Source of the DNA: Pseudoalteromonas rubra
GTDB lineage: Bacteria; Pseudomonadota; Gammaproteobacteria; Enterobacterales; Alteromonadaceae
Assembly: GCF_000238295.3 (NCBI RefSeq)
Contig: NZ_AHCD03000037.1
Location: 1 to 64,000, forward strand
DNA: 64,000 nucleotides
Direction: 5' to 3'
Under the pieces are notes generated by a model. It ran no database searches, was not told the origin of the DNA, and worked only from the letters and a program-made list of their open reading frames with translations. The position numbers and the translations under genes are program-made. Shown one piece after another: positions 9,270 to 18,132 of the stretch. Position 1 is the first letter of the stretch. Each line of letters begins with the position of its first letter.

Positions 9270-9890
9270 ATGTCTGCAAATAGTGCAAAGCTGGTTGTGA
9301 TGCTAGAGATGCAAAACGCCATGAATACCAAAGTGCATGAGCAATGGTTCAGCCAGGGGTTTGAGTGGTACCGTGCCATCTGGGTTGAGTGTGCAGAAAT
9401 GTTGGACCACTATGGCTGGAAGTGGTGGAAAAAACAAACCCCGGATACTGAGCAAGTGATCCTGGAGTTGGTCGATATTTTCCACTTTGGTCTGTCACTG
9501 CGCATTGACGGTGAAACGACTTATGAGGCACTGGCAGCACAGTTGGATAGTGAGTTGTCTCAGCCTTTATATGCCGAAGATTTTAAGGCAACGCTGGAAG
9601 TACTTGCTGCATCGGCTGTGGCCGATAAAACTTTTAATGCCGCCGCTTTTGCTGGGTGTATGCAGCAGATTGGTATGAGCATCGACGATCTATATCGAGG
9701 ATATGTGGGTAAAAACACCCTGAACTTCTTCCGCCAGGATCACGGATACAAAGATGGCAGCTACATCAAAGAGTGGCATGGCAAAGAAGATAATGAGCAC
9801 CTGGTTGAAGTGGTGAAAAGCCTGGATACAGAACATCCAGACTTTGCTAAGCAGGTATATCAGGGCTTGCAAGCACGCTACCCTGGCTGA
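9270..9890 (+). CDS. Dimeric-type dUTP diphosphatase
   Basis: 206 residues with the all-alpha dimeric dUTPase signature: W-V-E-C-A-E-M-L-D-H-Y-G-W-K-W-W-K-K, then E-L-V-D-I-F-H-F-G-L-S, giving the E-x-x-x/E-x-x-D metal-binding acid cluster; a C-terminal G-Y-K-D-G-S-Y-I-K-E-W segment also fits. It hydrolyses dUTP to dUMP and pyrophosphate, protecting DNA from uracil and feeding dTMP synthesis. This is a different fold from the trimeric Dut of E. coli. It ends one base before the convergent yrfG stop codon. Confidence 0.88.
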   Translation: MSANSAKLVVMLEMQNAMNTKVHEQWFSQGFEWYRAIWVECAEMLDHYGWKWWKKQTPDTEQVILELVDIFHFGLSLRIDGETTYEALAAQLDSELSQPLYAEDFKATLEVLAASAVADKTFNAAAFAGCMQQIGMSIDDLYRGYVGKNTLNFFRQDHGYKDGSYIKEWHGKEDNEHLVEVVKSLDTEHPDFAKQVYQGLQARYPG

Positions 9891-10553
9891 TCAGCTGAGC
9901 GGTAGTAACGTGCGGTAGTCGCAAATGGCCGGGTAATCAGTGATGTCGTTATGAGGTTGCTGGCTATCCGGGTTCGCGATGGCCAGCAAATGCCCGATGC
10001 CATATTCTCTGGCGGCGGCCAACACCGCCAGGCTGTCATCGACAAATAAGGTGCGGCTTTTATCAAACCCCAGATCAGCCTGAACCTGTTGCCATAGCTG
10101 TTGGCTTTCCTTACTCACCCCATAGCTGTGCGTTGAGATCAACTTATCCAGGTATTGGTCAAACTGCGTTCTTTCTACTTTAAGGCTTAAGCTATCCGGG
10201 TGCGCATTGGTGAGTAAAATCAACTCTTTTCCGGCTGCTTTTAATGCTTGCAAAAATGCCGGCACATCTTCGCGAACAGAAATCAGGTGCTGGATCTCGC
10301 GCTTGAGCTCCATAATGGGTAATTGGAGCTGTTGTTGCCAGTAATCCAGGCAATACCATTCAATTTGCCCCATGACGGCTTCGTAGCGCGCGAGGATATC
10401 AGCCCGGGCTTGCTCCAGTGTCAGGCCTTGCTTAACGGCATGGGCTTTTGGGATCACGTCCAGCCAAAAGTGATTATCAAAATGCAGGTCGAGTAATGTG
10501 CCGTCCATATCCAACAACACAGTATCGATCTTTGACCAATTTAACATAGGCAT
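9891..10553 (-). CDS. yrfG: GMP/IMP nucleotidase, HAD family (YrfG)
   Basis: 220 residues with HAD motif I L-L-D-M-D-G-T-L-L-D-L, then motif II L-L-T-N-A-H-P and motif IV F-V-D-D-S, and an alpha-helical cap between I and II (H-F-D-N-H-F-W-L-D-V-I-P-K). The pattern and the divergent neighbour nudE match YrfG, which dephosphorylates GMP and IMP. An internal ATG at 10547 has a better-spaced AGG and may be the true start. Cytosolic. Confidence 0.88.
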   Translation of the reverse strand: MPMLNWSKIDTVLLDMDGTLLDLHFDNHFWLDVIPKAHAVKQGLTLEQARADILARYEAVMGQIEWYCLDYWQQQLQLPIMELKREIQHLISVREDVPAFLQALKAAGKELILLTNAHPDSLSLKVERTQFDQYLDKLISTHSYGVSKESQQLWQQVQADLGFDKSRTLFVDDSLAVLAAAREYGIGHLLAIANPDSQQPHNDITDYPAICDYRTLLPLS

Positions 10554-10608
10554 TTACCTGTAAAGGCTTTATGATGAGGTTAATCGCCATGATAGCAAAA
10601 TAATCTCT

Positions 10609-11172
10609 ATGTCACAGAAAAAGCACCCAATTCCCCCTGAGATAATAGCCTCTGAGGTTGTCGCAAAAAGTAAGCTCTTTACCGTTGAGTCACTGTCGCT
10701 GTCATTTTCCAATGGTGAGCACCGCGAGTATGAACGTGTTCGTGGCGGCGGCCGGGGCGCTGTAATGATAGTGCCCATATCAGCCGAAAATGAGCTACTA
10801 TTAGTGAGAGAATATTGCGCGGGGACACATGATTATCAGCTTGGCTTTCCAAAAGGGCTGATTGATCCGGGGGAAACCCCCATTGAAGCGGGAAACCGTG
10901 AGTTAAAAGAAGAAGTTGGCTTTGGCGCTCACCAATTTTGTGATTTGAAAACTTTATCACTGGCACCCAGCTACTTTAACGCCAGAATGCATATTTTAGT
11001 GGCCCAGGATTTATATCCGGAGCAATTGGCCGGTGATGAACCTGAACCGCTGGTGGTGGTAAAGTGGCCCATGGCGCAATGGCAAGGGTTACTGAGCCAG
11101 CCCGACTTTACTGAAGCCCGCAGTGTCGCCGCGTTGTTGTTGCTACAACAGTACCTGACAACGGAGGCTTAA
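10609..11172 (+). CDS. nudE: ADP compounds hydrolase NudE
   Basis: 187 residues with a complete Nudix box (G-x5-E-x7-R-E-L-x-E-E-x-G, residues about 83-105: GLIDPGETPIEAGNRELKEE). NudE hydrolyses ADP-ribose, NADH and Ap3A. Its divergent placement with yrfG and the immediate downstream cysQ is the classical gamma-proteobacterial order. Its TAA stop overlaps the start of cysQ (TAATG), so translation is coupled. Confidence 0.93.
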   Translation: MSQKKHPIPPEIIASEVVAKSKLFTVESLSLSFSNGEHREYERVRGGGRGAVMIVPISAENELLLVREYCAGTHDYQLGFPKGLIDPGETPIEAGNRELKEEVGFGAHQFCDLKTLSLAPSYFNARMHILVAQDLYPEQLAGDEPEPLVVVKWPMAQWQGLLSQPDFTEARSVAALLLLQQYLTTEA

Positions 11173-11969
11173 TGCAGTCATTTTTAGAGCCCTGTATTAC
11201 CCTTGCCGAACAGGCAGGACAAGCGATCATGGCCATCTATCAGCAAGACGACATAGGTGCGCGGGAAAAGTCGGATCATACACCGGTAACGGCGGCTGAT
11301 CTGGCTTCGAATGAAGTGCTGACCGCGGGGCTGCAAGCCCTGGCCCCGGATGTACCGATCATGTCTGAAGAGACTCCGATCCCCCCGCTGGAAAATCGAC
11401 AACACTGGCAACGTTACTGGCTGCTGGATCCTATGGACGGTACCGGTGAGTTCATTCTTGAAAGTGGCGATTTTGCTGTCAACATCGCGTTGATTGAAAA
11501 TAACCAGCCTGTACTTGGTGTGATCCATTGGCCGGCAAAAGACGTGACCTATTTTGCTACTCATCAGGGTGGTGCGTTTAAGCGTATTGCTGGACGCGAT
11601 GAGCCGATTTCTGTTGCCCCAAAAAGTACCCTGACTCTGGCTGTGAGCCGCAGACAAAAAATTGAGGCTGTAAGTCAGTATTTAAACAGCCAGTTTGATA
11701 CGGTGGCACTGGGGTCTTGTTCGCTTAAGGCGTGCATCGTGGCTGAAGGAAAGGCTGACTGTTTTTTACGGGTTGGGCCGACCGGTGAATGGGACACGGG
11801 GGCATCACAGGTGATTGTTGAAGAAGCTGGAGGTTGTATCACGGATGCTGAATTTAACCCGCTGACATACAATCAAAGAGAAAGTACAGAAAATCCCGAT
11901 TTCATTGTGATGGGTCATCCCGACTGGCAGTTTCAGAAGCTGATTAATCCGCATCAGAGAGAGCAATAG
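11172..11969 (+). CDS. cysQ: 3'(2'),5'-bisphosphate nucleotidase CysQ
   Basis: 265 residues of the inositol-monophosphatase superfamily: S-E-E-T near residue 67, the metal-binding L-L-D-P-M-D-G-T (residues about 87-94) and W-D-T-G-A (about 203-207). CysQ converts 3'-phosphoadenosine 5'-phosphate to AMP, removing a toxic by-product of sulfate assimilation. The motif-2 residue is Met (DPMDGT) where many members have Ile or Leu, a conservative change. Overlaps the nudE stop by one base. Confidence 0.93.
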   Translation: MQSFLEPCITLAEQAGQAIMAIYQQDDIGAREKSDHTPVTAADLASNEVLTAGLQALAPDVPIMSEETPIPPLENRQHWQRYWLLDPMDGTGEFILESGDFAVNIALIENNQPVLGVIHWPAKDVTYFATHQGGAFKRIAGRDEPISVAPKSTLTLAVSRRQKIEAVSQYLNSQFDTVALGSCSLKACIVAEGKADCFLRVGPTGEWDTGASQVIVEEAGGCITDAEFNPLTYNQRESTENPDFIVMGHPDWQFQKLINPHQREQ

Positions 11970-12077
11970 CCTGGCGGTCGTTTTGGCCGCTAAGACAATA
12001 AATGTCATATTCGGGCGTTAAAATAGAGTGGTTTGACTGCTTTTTGAGCGGTTGGTGCCCTTTTCTCGATTAATACC

Positions 12078-12105
12078 TTGCAATATTAAATCAATTCTAT
12101 ATTAT
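12078..12105 (+). promoter_or_regulatory. Sigma-70-type promoter of the tRNA-fMet array
   Basis: TTGCAA (12078-12083) and TATTAT (12100-12105) are separated by 16 bp, about 90 bp before the first tRNA. The bases after the -10 are AGCGACC, a fairly GC-rich discriminator as is usual for stable-RNA promoters. No comparable promoter is seen between the tRNA copies, so the array may be one long transcript. Confidence 0.6.
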
Positions 12106-12196
12106 AGCGACCTCTTAAAGAGTTAGGGCAAATTAAGCCTCATAAAATACTGTTTAAGTGCTTCTCTCAACGGAAGTAAAACGTTGAAAATACAGG

Positions 12197-12273
<77 letters not shown>

Positions 12274-12338
12274 CTTTCTGAGTGGTAACGCCGAAGGTCG
12301 TCGGTTCGCTCTTAATAAATCAAGGGCTCCCGAAACCA
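12274..12338 (+). repeat. 65-bp tRNA 3'-half-like unit, 1 of 8
   Basis: The unit holds CCGAAGGTCGTCGGTTC, matching the tRNA from the 3' side of the anticodon stem through the 5' side of the T arm, then an unrelated CTCTTAATAAATCAAG in place of the T-loop region, then GGCTCCCGAAACCA, close to the tRNA 3' end. Full units occur at 12274, 12470, 12666, 12731, 12796, 12992, 13188 and 13253, always 65 bp. Each begins with the CTTTCTGAGTGGT half of a hairpin. Confidence 0.85.
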
Positions 12339-12392
12339 CTTTCTGAGTGGTTACTACTTCTCTCAACAGAAGTAAAACGTTGAACATACAGG

Positions 12393-12469
<77 letters not shown>

Positions 12470-12534
12470 CTTTCTGAGTGGTAACGCCGAAGGTCGTCGG
12501 TTCGCTCTTAATAAATCAAGGGCTCCCGAAACCA
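12470..12534 (+). repeat. 65-bp tRNA 3'-half-like unit, 2 of 8
   Basis: Same sequence as the unit at 12274, placed between tRNA copies 2 and 3. Confidence 0.85.
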
Positions 12535-12588
12535 CTTTCTGAGTGGTTACTACTTCTCTCAACAGAAGTAAAACGTTGAACATACAGG

Positions 12589-12665
<77 letters not shown>

Positions 12666-12860
12666 CTTTCTGAGTGGTAACGCCGAAGGTCGTCGGTTCG
12701 CTCTTAATAAATCAAGGGCTCCCGAAACCACTTTCTAAGTGGTAACGCCGAAGGTCGTCGGTTCGCTCTTAATAAATCAAGGGCTCCCGAAACCACTTTC
12801 TAAGTGGTAACGCCGAAGGTCGTCGGTTCGCTCTTAATAAATCAAGGGCTCCCGAAACCA
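12666..12860 (+). repeat. Three tandem 65-bp tRNA 3'-half-like units (3-5 of 8)
   Basis: Three head-to-tail units (12666-12730, 12731-12795, 12796-12860) between tRNA copies 3 and 4. The second and third begin CTTTCTAAG rather than CTTTCTGAG. Each ends in ACCA like a tRNA 3' end. Confidence 0.85.
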
Positions 12861-12914
12861 CTTTCTGAGTGGTTACTACTTCTCTCAACAGAAGTAAAAC
12901 GTTGAACATACAGG

Positions 12915-12991
<77 letters not shown>

Positions 12992-13056
12992 CTTCCTAAG
13001 TGGTAACGCCGAAGGTCGTCGGCTCGCTCTTCATAAATCAAGGGCTCCCGAAACCA
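12992..13056 (+). repeat. 65-bp tRNA 3'-half-like unit, 6 of 8
   Basis: Unit between tRNA copies 4 and 5 with several substitutions (CTTCCTAAG, GTCGGCTCG, CTTCATAAATC). Confidence 0.85.
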
Positions 13057-13110
13057 CTTTCTGAGTGGTTACTACTTCTCTCAACAGAAGTAAAACGTTG
13101 AACATACAGG

Positions 13111-13187
<77 letters not shown>

Positions 13188-13317
13188 CTTTCTGAGTGGT
13201 AACGCCGAAGGTCGTCGGTTCGCTCTTCATAAATCAAGGGCTCCCGAAACCACTTTCTAAGTGGTAACGCCGAAGGTCGTCGGTTCGCTCTTCATAAATC
13301 GAGGGCTCTCGCAACCA
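13188..13317 (+). repeat. Two tandem 65-bp tRNA 3'-half-like units (7-8 of 8)
   Basis: Units at 13188-13252 and 13253-13317 between tRNA copies 5 and 6. The last has drifted (ATCGAGGGCTCTCGCAACCA) and its 3' end, GCAACCA, matches the true tRNA better than the others. Confidence 0.85.
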
Positions 13318-13371
13318 CTTTCTGAGTGGTTACTACTTCTCTCAACAGAAGTAAAACGTTGAACATACAGG

Positions 13372-13448
<77 letters not shown>

Positions 13449-13502
13449 CTTTCTGAGTGGTTACTACTTCTCTCAACAGAAGTAAAACGTTGAACATACA
13501 GG

Positions 13503-13579
<77 letters not shown>

Positions 13580-13633
13580 CTTTCTGAGTGGTTACTACTT
13601 CTCTCAACAGAAGTAAAACGTTGAACATACAGG

Positions 13634-13710
<77 letters not shown>

Positions 13711-13764
13711 CTTTCTGAGTGGTTACTACTTCTCTCAACAGAAGTAAAACGTTGAACATACAGG

Positions 13765-13841
<77 letters not shown>

Positions 13842-13895
13842 CTTTCTGAGTGGTTACTACTTCTCTCAACAGAAGTAAAACGTTGAACATACAGG

Positions 13896-13972
<77 letters not shown>

Positions 13973-14026
13973 CTTTCTGAGTGGTTACTACTTCTCTCAA
14001 CAGAAGTAAAACGTTGAACATACAGG

Positions 14027-14103
<77 letters not shown>

Positions 14104-14245
14104 CTTCCTAAGTGGTAACGCCGAAGGTCATCGGTTGACTTCTCATATTTCACTGCATTATCAACCCAATTTCTCGTTTCAGTAACTTTTCGGTGCTTTA
14201 CTCCAAGCTATCCGTTTACGTTTTTCCGTTACACTAATCATCAAG

Positions 14246-14320
14246 ATGTTTTCTCGCATTATTAGTTTTACTTTAGTGTTTCTCTGTCTGGTTTCATCAG
14301 GCTGTTTGTCCGTCAATTAG
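14246..14320 (+). CDS. Possible 24-residue lipoprotein-like peptide
   Basis: The reading frame encodes M-F-S-R-I-I-S-F-T-L-V-F-L-C-L-V-S-S-G-C-L-S-V-N: a basic start, a hydrophobic core and a lipobox-like V-S-S-G-C only four residues from the end. It could be a very small lipoprotein of the entericidin or LptM size class, but it lacks their conserved mature motifs and has only a weak AAG ahead of the ATG. It may well be chance. Confidence 0.25.
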   Translation: MFSRIISFTLVFLCLVSSGCLSVN

Positions 14321-14409
14321 GATTGGTCGAATACAGCGCTGTTCTGAGTTGGGACAGTGCAAAAAGGCCGTTGATATAGGGAAGGAAATCGAGCTTGGCA
14401 GGAAGAAGG

Positions 14410-14430
14410 AGAAGTGGCAGGGCCACTTCT
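14410..14430 (-). terminator. Hairpin after the dipeptidase gene
   Basis: AGAAGTGGC (14410-14418) pairs perfectly with GCCACTTCT (14422-14430) across a 3-nt loop, just past the stop codon of the minus-strand dipeptidase. Read on that strand it is followed by CCTTCTTCC, a pyrimidine run but a weak T tract, so it is a plausible terminator or 3' stabiliser. Confidence 0.5.
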
Positions 14431-14439
14431 CACAGCAGG

Positions 14440-15624
14440 TTAAAACTGTTTTGCGTATTCTTCTGCATGACGCCATACGCGCAGGGTGTTGCCACCCAGT
14501 ATTTTTTTGATCTGTCCTTCGGTGTAGTTGCGATCCAACAGGCCCTGTACCAGATTAGGATAAGTAGAGACGTCTTTTAATCCGATAGGCAGTGAATCAC
14601 CCACACCGTCATAATCGGAGCCAATTCCTACATGGTCGATACCAATGAGCTCTACGACATGATCAATGTGATCGAGTACTTGCTCCAAAGTGGCGTACGG
14701 GAACGGGTTTTTCGCACGATATGCCGCTCTGAAATCGGTTTTACTTTTACCCTGACTGGTTGCTTGCGCTTCCGCTTCATTACGTTGATCGTACCAACTG
14801 CGCGAGCTGGCTGTGACAAAGCTTGAACCAAAGTTAATTTGAATGACGCCGCCATTCTTTTTCAGGGCTTTGAGCATATCGTCATCCATATTGCGCTCAA
14901 ATCCTGGTGTGTATTTACGCAATGAGGAATGCGATGCAATCACTGGGACTTTAGACAACTCCATCACTTGATAGAAGGCCGCATCAGAAATATGTGAGAC
15001 ATCGATCAGCATGCCAATCTTATTCATTTCCACGACAAGCTCTTTACCAAATGGGCTCAGGCCCTTCCATTTACGGCGAATGTCGTATGACGAGTCAGAA
15101 ATGTGGTTGCTTTGTGAGTGAGCCAGAGTGATATAGCGAACGCCTCTGTCAAAGAAGTGCTTCAGGTTATTTATATCACCTTCAATGGGGGAGCCGTTCT
15201 CCATGCCCATTGCAACCGAGATTTTCTTTTCACGAAATTGACGAAGGATATCTTTGGTATTGTAGGCCATAGCAAATTTATCTGGTGCACGCTGCGCCAG
15301 CGCTTCCATGCCATCTATTAGCTGGTTCGCCAGTTGGTAGCTTTTACCTTTGCCTTCAAACTCCAGATTCGCAGGAATATATATCGACATAAAGGGGGCG
15401 TTCAGGCCGCCCTGCACGGCACGGGGATAATCAAAGTCGCCGCCTTTCGTGGCCTTAGTGACATCTTCCCAGTGCTCTTTGATACGATATGGGACGTCGA
15501 TGTGAGTGTCTATCAGCAGGTTCTGCTGAGCGATGCGGTGGGCGCGCTCAGATACCTTAATGTCGCTGGCGTAGGCATTCGACAGGCTTAAAGCCAGGGC
15601 GCAGAGTGTAGCGGGTAACTTCAT
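14440..15624 (-). CDS. Membrane dipeptidase, peptidase family M19
   Basis: 394 residues with a signal peptide (cut near N-A-Y-A, residue 19). The M19 zinc-site pattern is present: I-D-T-H-I-D (about residue 40), an M-G-M-E-N-G glutamate (about 140), L-A-H-S-Q-S-N (about 170), I-D-V-S-H (about 210) and A-S-H-S-S-L-R (about 230), with I-G-I-D-H-V-G-I-G-S-D-Y-D-G later. These enzymes hydrolyse dipeptides, often with a C-terminal D-residue, at a dinuclear zinc site. Exported, so probably used for scavenging peptides in the periplasm or outside. Monocistronic. Confidence 0.9.
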   Translation of the reverse strand: MKLPATLCALALSLSNAYASDIKVSERAHRIAQQNLLIDTHIDVPYRIKEHWEDVTKATKGGDFDYPRAVQGGLNAPFMSIYIPANLEFEGKGKSYQLANQLIDGMEALAQRAPDKFAMAYNTKDILRQFREKKISVAMGMENGSPIEGDINNLKHFFDRGVRYITLAHSQSNHISDSSYDIRRKWKGLSPFGKELVVEMNKIGMLIDVSHISDAAFYQVMELSKVPVIASHSSLRKYTPGFERNMDDDMLKALKKNGGVIQINFGSSFVTASSRSWYDQRNEAEAQATSQGKSKTDFRAAYRAKNPFPYATLEQVLDHIDHVVELIGIDHVGIGSDYDGVGDSLPIGLKDVSTYPNLVQGLLDRNYTEGQIKKILGGNTLRVWRHAEEYAKQF

Positions 15625-15722
15625 GGATTGACCTTGTTATTCTTTGTAGTGTGTGTCGATTGTAGCAAGTTGGCGTTTATCTACAATCCATTCTGTCGGT
15701 TAGCCCGTGGGACTGACCGAAA

Positions 15723-15968
15723 TTAGTCGTAGTTGTATTCCTCGGTCTGCATCGTCTGAAATTGGGCTTTTGAGACAATATTGACGGACTCATGCAATTC
15801 GGAATAAACCAGCAAGGCTTCTCCTGACTTAAGCTGAGCATGAACCTGCTCGACCTTGCGCTCTGTGCTGATTTCACTGTCACCATAGTCGGTGCCTTCA
15901 CGCAGCACATAATGCTCAATCAGATTGCTTAGCGTGGCGGGGTCCAGTTGCTGATATGGAATGATCAT
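15723..15968 (-). CDS. yheU: YheU family protein (UPF0270)
   Basis: 81 residues beginning M-I-I-P-Y-Q-Q-L-D-P-A-T-L-S-N-L-I-E, followed by R-E-G-T-D-Y-G; this start is diagnostic for the small YheU family. Function unknown; cytosolic. It lies 7 bp downstream of yheT in the same direction, the same pairing as in E. coli, so the two form an operon. Confidence 0.9.
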   Translation of the reverse strand: MIIPYQQLDPATLSNLIEHYVLREGTDYGDSEISTERKVEQVHAQLKSGEALLVYSELHESVNIVSKAQFQTMQTEEYNYD

Positions 15969-15975
15969 AATGTCT

Positions 15976-16965
15976 TTAAACTCGATGATTTAGTAGTGAG
16001 TGTAAATAAGCGGGGACAATTTGCTCAAGCCAGAAAACGGGCTTGAAAGGATTGCGCCCGGCAATAAAGCCGACATGTCCCCCTTGTGGTGACACTGCCA
16101 GCGTAACCTGATCGCTGATCTGAGTCTGAGTGGGGATCGCGCGGGTCGACAGCATGGGATCATCGGCGGCATGGATCAGCAGAGTTGGGGTGGCGATCTG
16201 CTTCAGATAGGGTTGCGCACTGGCTTTGGCGTAGTAATCTTCTGCGCCCTTAAAACCATGTAATGGTGCGGTGATCCGCTCATCAAACTGCCATAGATCA
16301 CGGATCTGTTGAATCTCATCGCGGCCGATCTGGAGTGCCCCTTCTATTTGATCAAATTTACGTGAGAAGGAGCGCTTCATGCGATCAAGCAGGTACTTTT
16401 GATACAGTTTAAAACAGCTCTTACGGATCACCTGGCAGGAAGAAGACAAGTGGTAGGGTGCAGAGATCACAGCGGCCCCATCCAGCTGGCTGTCATGACC
16501 TTGCTCCCCAAGATATTTGGCCAGTACATTGCCGCCCAGTGAGAATCCCACTGCGTACAAGGGACGATCAACAAAGCGTTGTTTCAGGGTTTGCAGTAAA
16601 AAAGCCAGATCGCCGGTTTCACCGCTGTGGTAGGCCCGGGGCTGACGGTTCACCTGACGTGAGCAGTTGCGAAAGTGCATCAGTACGGCGTCCAATCCGG
16701 CAGTGGTGAGTGCGCGCAGCAGCCCTTTGGCATAAAAACTATTGATGTTACCTTCAAGTCCATGCAGCACGACAACCAGCGGAGCTTGTTGATTCCCCTT
16801 ATTCGCCCAGGCCAGTTCTAGAAAGTCATCATCGGGTGTCTCGAGATGCTCGTAGCGCACATCGGCTTTCAGGGTTGGCCTGAACAGACGGGGCAAAATG
16901 GTTTGCAGATGACGGTTGCGCATCCACCAGGCGGGTTGAAAGGTTAACTCTGACGGCTTTAACAT
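15976..16965 (-). CDS. yheT: Alpha/beta hydrolase YheT
   Basis: About 329 residues. N-terminal P-A-W-W-M-R-N-R-H-L-Q-T-I is typical of the YheT/EMB8 group, followed by the oxyanion segment V-V-L-H-G-L-E-G, the nucleophile elbow V-G-F-S-L-G-G-N and late acids and His (A-A-D-D-P, Q-G-G-H-V-G-F). Predicted esterase-like hydrolase; physiological substrate unknown. The open frame extends to 17049, but homology starts at the ATG at 16965; an AGGA stands about 12 bases upstream of it. Confidence 0.88.
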   Translation of the reverse strand: MLKPSELTFQPAWWMRNRHLQTILPRLFRPTLKADVRYEHLETPDDDFLELAWANKGNQQAPLVVVLHGLEGNINSFYAKGLLRALTTAGLDAVLMHFRNCSRQVNRQPRAYHSGETGDLAFLLQTLKQRFVDRPLYAVGFSLGGNVLAKYLGEQGHDSQLDGAAVISAPYHLSSSCQVIRKSCFKLYQKYLLDRMKRSFSRKFDQIEGALQIGRDEIQQIRDLWQFDERITAPLHGFKGAEDYYAKASAQPYLKQIATPTLLIHAADDPMLSTRAIPTQTQISDQVTLAVSPQGGHVGFIAGRNPFKPVFWLEQIVPAYLHSLLNHRV

Positions 16966-17129
16966 GTGGTTTGTATTTCCTGTAAATACCTCTGCGACGG
17001 TGAGGCTCATGTATGCACCCAAAAGAGCAATCGCATCGTGTGACGCCAATCAAAAAGCGGGGGATGATGAGCCTGAAAATGCCATCAGTGTATCAAACTG
17101 CGGGAAATAACCAAAAGAATGTTCGGGTA

Positions 17130-17303
17130 ATACCAATTTGCTTAATTAAGTGTTCTATTTTGAGGCGAGAAAATAGGGTCGATAACCAGACAAAAATTTG
17201 TGAACCTATGTCTAAGGTATAAGGTTCTAAATGAGAAATTTTTAACGCCGTTAGCGTCCTATTTGCTCCTTCAAATTGAACAGGTATTAAGTGAAATTGG
17301 TAT
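17130..17303. mobile_element. MITE-like element of about 174 bp
   Basis: The ends are inverted copies: ATACCAATTTGCTTAATTAA at 17130 on and, read from the other side, ATACCAATTTCACTTAAT ending at 17303, with further matches to GTGTTC/CTGTTC inside. The middle is AT-rich with no gene. This has the size and build of a non-autonomous miniature element; a target-site duplication is not clear (possibly TA/AA). Its right arm coincides with the border of the 1707-bp duplication. Confidence 0.55.
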
Positions 17304-17307
17304 AATA

Positions 17308-17343
17308 AAAAGCACCCGATCAGCTGGGCTGATAAGGTGCTTT
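17308..17343 (-). terminator. Terminator of the outer DUF3149 gene
   Basis: AAGCACC (17310-17316) pairs with GGTGCTT (17336-17342), with an inner stem ATCAGC-TGG-GCTGAT. On the minus strand the hairpin is followed by TTTTTATTATA. It ends the transcript of the small membrane protein gene to its right. Confidence 0.8.
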
Positions 17344-17429
17344 GTGCGTCGTGCTTAATTCTAGAACGGGAACTAATTGCTTAACGTTTCAACAACATGT
17401 TTCGAATAACATAAAAGAGTGTCGACGAT

Positions 17430-17570
17430 TTACTCAGGTACTTCTGCTTCTTGCACTTTCTTGATGAAGTAGTAGACGTAGAAACAACACAGTACGATTA
17501 CCACGCCCAAGATGCCGAAAGAGAGAAATAACACTGGGTCAGTAAAAAAGTCTCTGAAGAATACGTTCAT
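17430..17570 (-). CDS. DUF3149 small single-pass membrane protein, outer copy
   Basis: 46 residues, MNVFFRDFFTDPVLFLSFGI followed by a long hydrophobic helix (about 14-36, L-G-V-V-I-V-L-C-C-F-Y-V-Y-Y-F) and a charged tail K-K-V-Q-E-A-E-V-P-E. This matches the DUF3149 class of tiny inner-membrane proteins of gammaproteobacteria; role unknown. A strong AGGAGG stands seven bases before the ATG, and a terminator follows, so it is a real gene. An identical copy lies 1707 bp downstream. Confidence 0.8.
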   Translation of the reverse strand: MNVFFRDFFTDPVLFLSFGILGVVIVLCCFYVYYFIKKVQEAEVPE

Positions 17571-17688
17571 GTCTGTGCCTCCTGATTTGTCGATGGAGTA
17601 ATCTTAGTCGAGCATGCACAGCGCAGATATGATCAAGATCAAGTTTCCCGGGGCCCTATTCAGAACTCGGTAAATTGCTTGATCCCGA

Positions 17689-18132
17689 TCATGTTTTTGC
17701 GGGGATAGTGAGCCTTTGGGTGGGAGTCAGGTAGTGTGCCAGGTTATCTGGGTGCGGGTTTTGTTGGGGGGCTTGTTGATTGAGGTAGTCAATAAGCATA
17801 GCTTGCTGGTACTTTTCCTGGGCTAGTTCAGCATTGAGCATATGCTGGCGCAGCTCATCATACGCCTTATAGTGCTGATGCTGCTGTTTCAATATGCGGC
17901 GTATTTGACGCTGGGGATGCAAGACGGTGCGGTCAAATGTATCACACAGCCCGTGCAATGCCTGAACTTGCGTTACATTAAGTGACAGGTCACGTGCGTC
18001 GAGGTACATCAACAGTAAAATCAGATTGATGTTTTTGTGTTCGTTATCTTGCAGTGCGAGCAGGGCATCCTGCATGCCTGCACGCGCATAGTGCGCGCAG
18101 GCAAAAGTCCAGAAATCTGCAGCGTCTAGCAT
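17689..18132 (-). CDS. TIGR02444 family protein, outer copy
   Basis: 147 residues, starting M-L-D-A-A-D-F-W-T-F-A-C-A-H-Y and rich in Leu, Gln and His; mostly alpha-helical with no signal. It fits the small TIGR02444 family of unknown function usually found beside yheS. Identical to the copy at 19396-19839. Here it overlaps the truncated yheS fragment, so it has lost the normal yheS promoter region and its expression depends on transcription through the junction. Confidence 0.8.
   Translation of the reverse strand: MLDAADFWTFACAHYARAGMQDALLALQDNEHKNINLILLLMYLDARDLSLNVTQVQALHGLCDTFDRTVLHPQRQIRRILKQQHQHYKAYDELRQHMLNAELAQEKYQQAMLIDYLNQQAPQQNPHPDNLAHYLTPTQRLTIPAKT

Larger units (their letters stand above)
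14104..14439. other. Region after the tRNA array without a firm gene
   Basis: It begins with a decayed tRNA-half unit and continues as AT-rich sequence. It holds one 24-codon reading frame with a lipoprotein-like signal (14246-14320) and, next to the dipeptidase gene, a strong 9-bp hairpin (14410-14430). Nothing else is seen. Confidence 0.5.
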
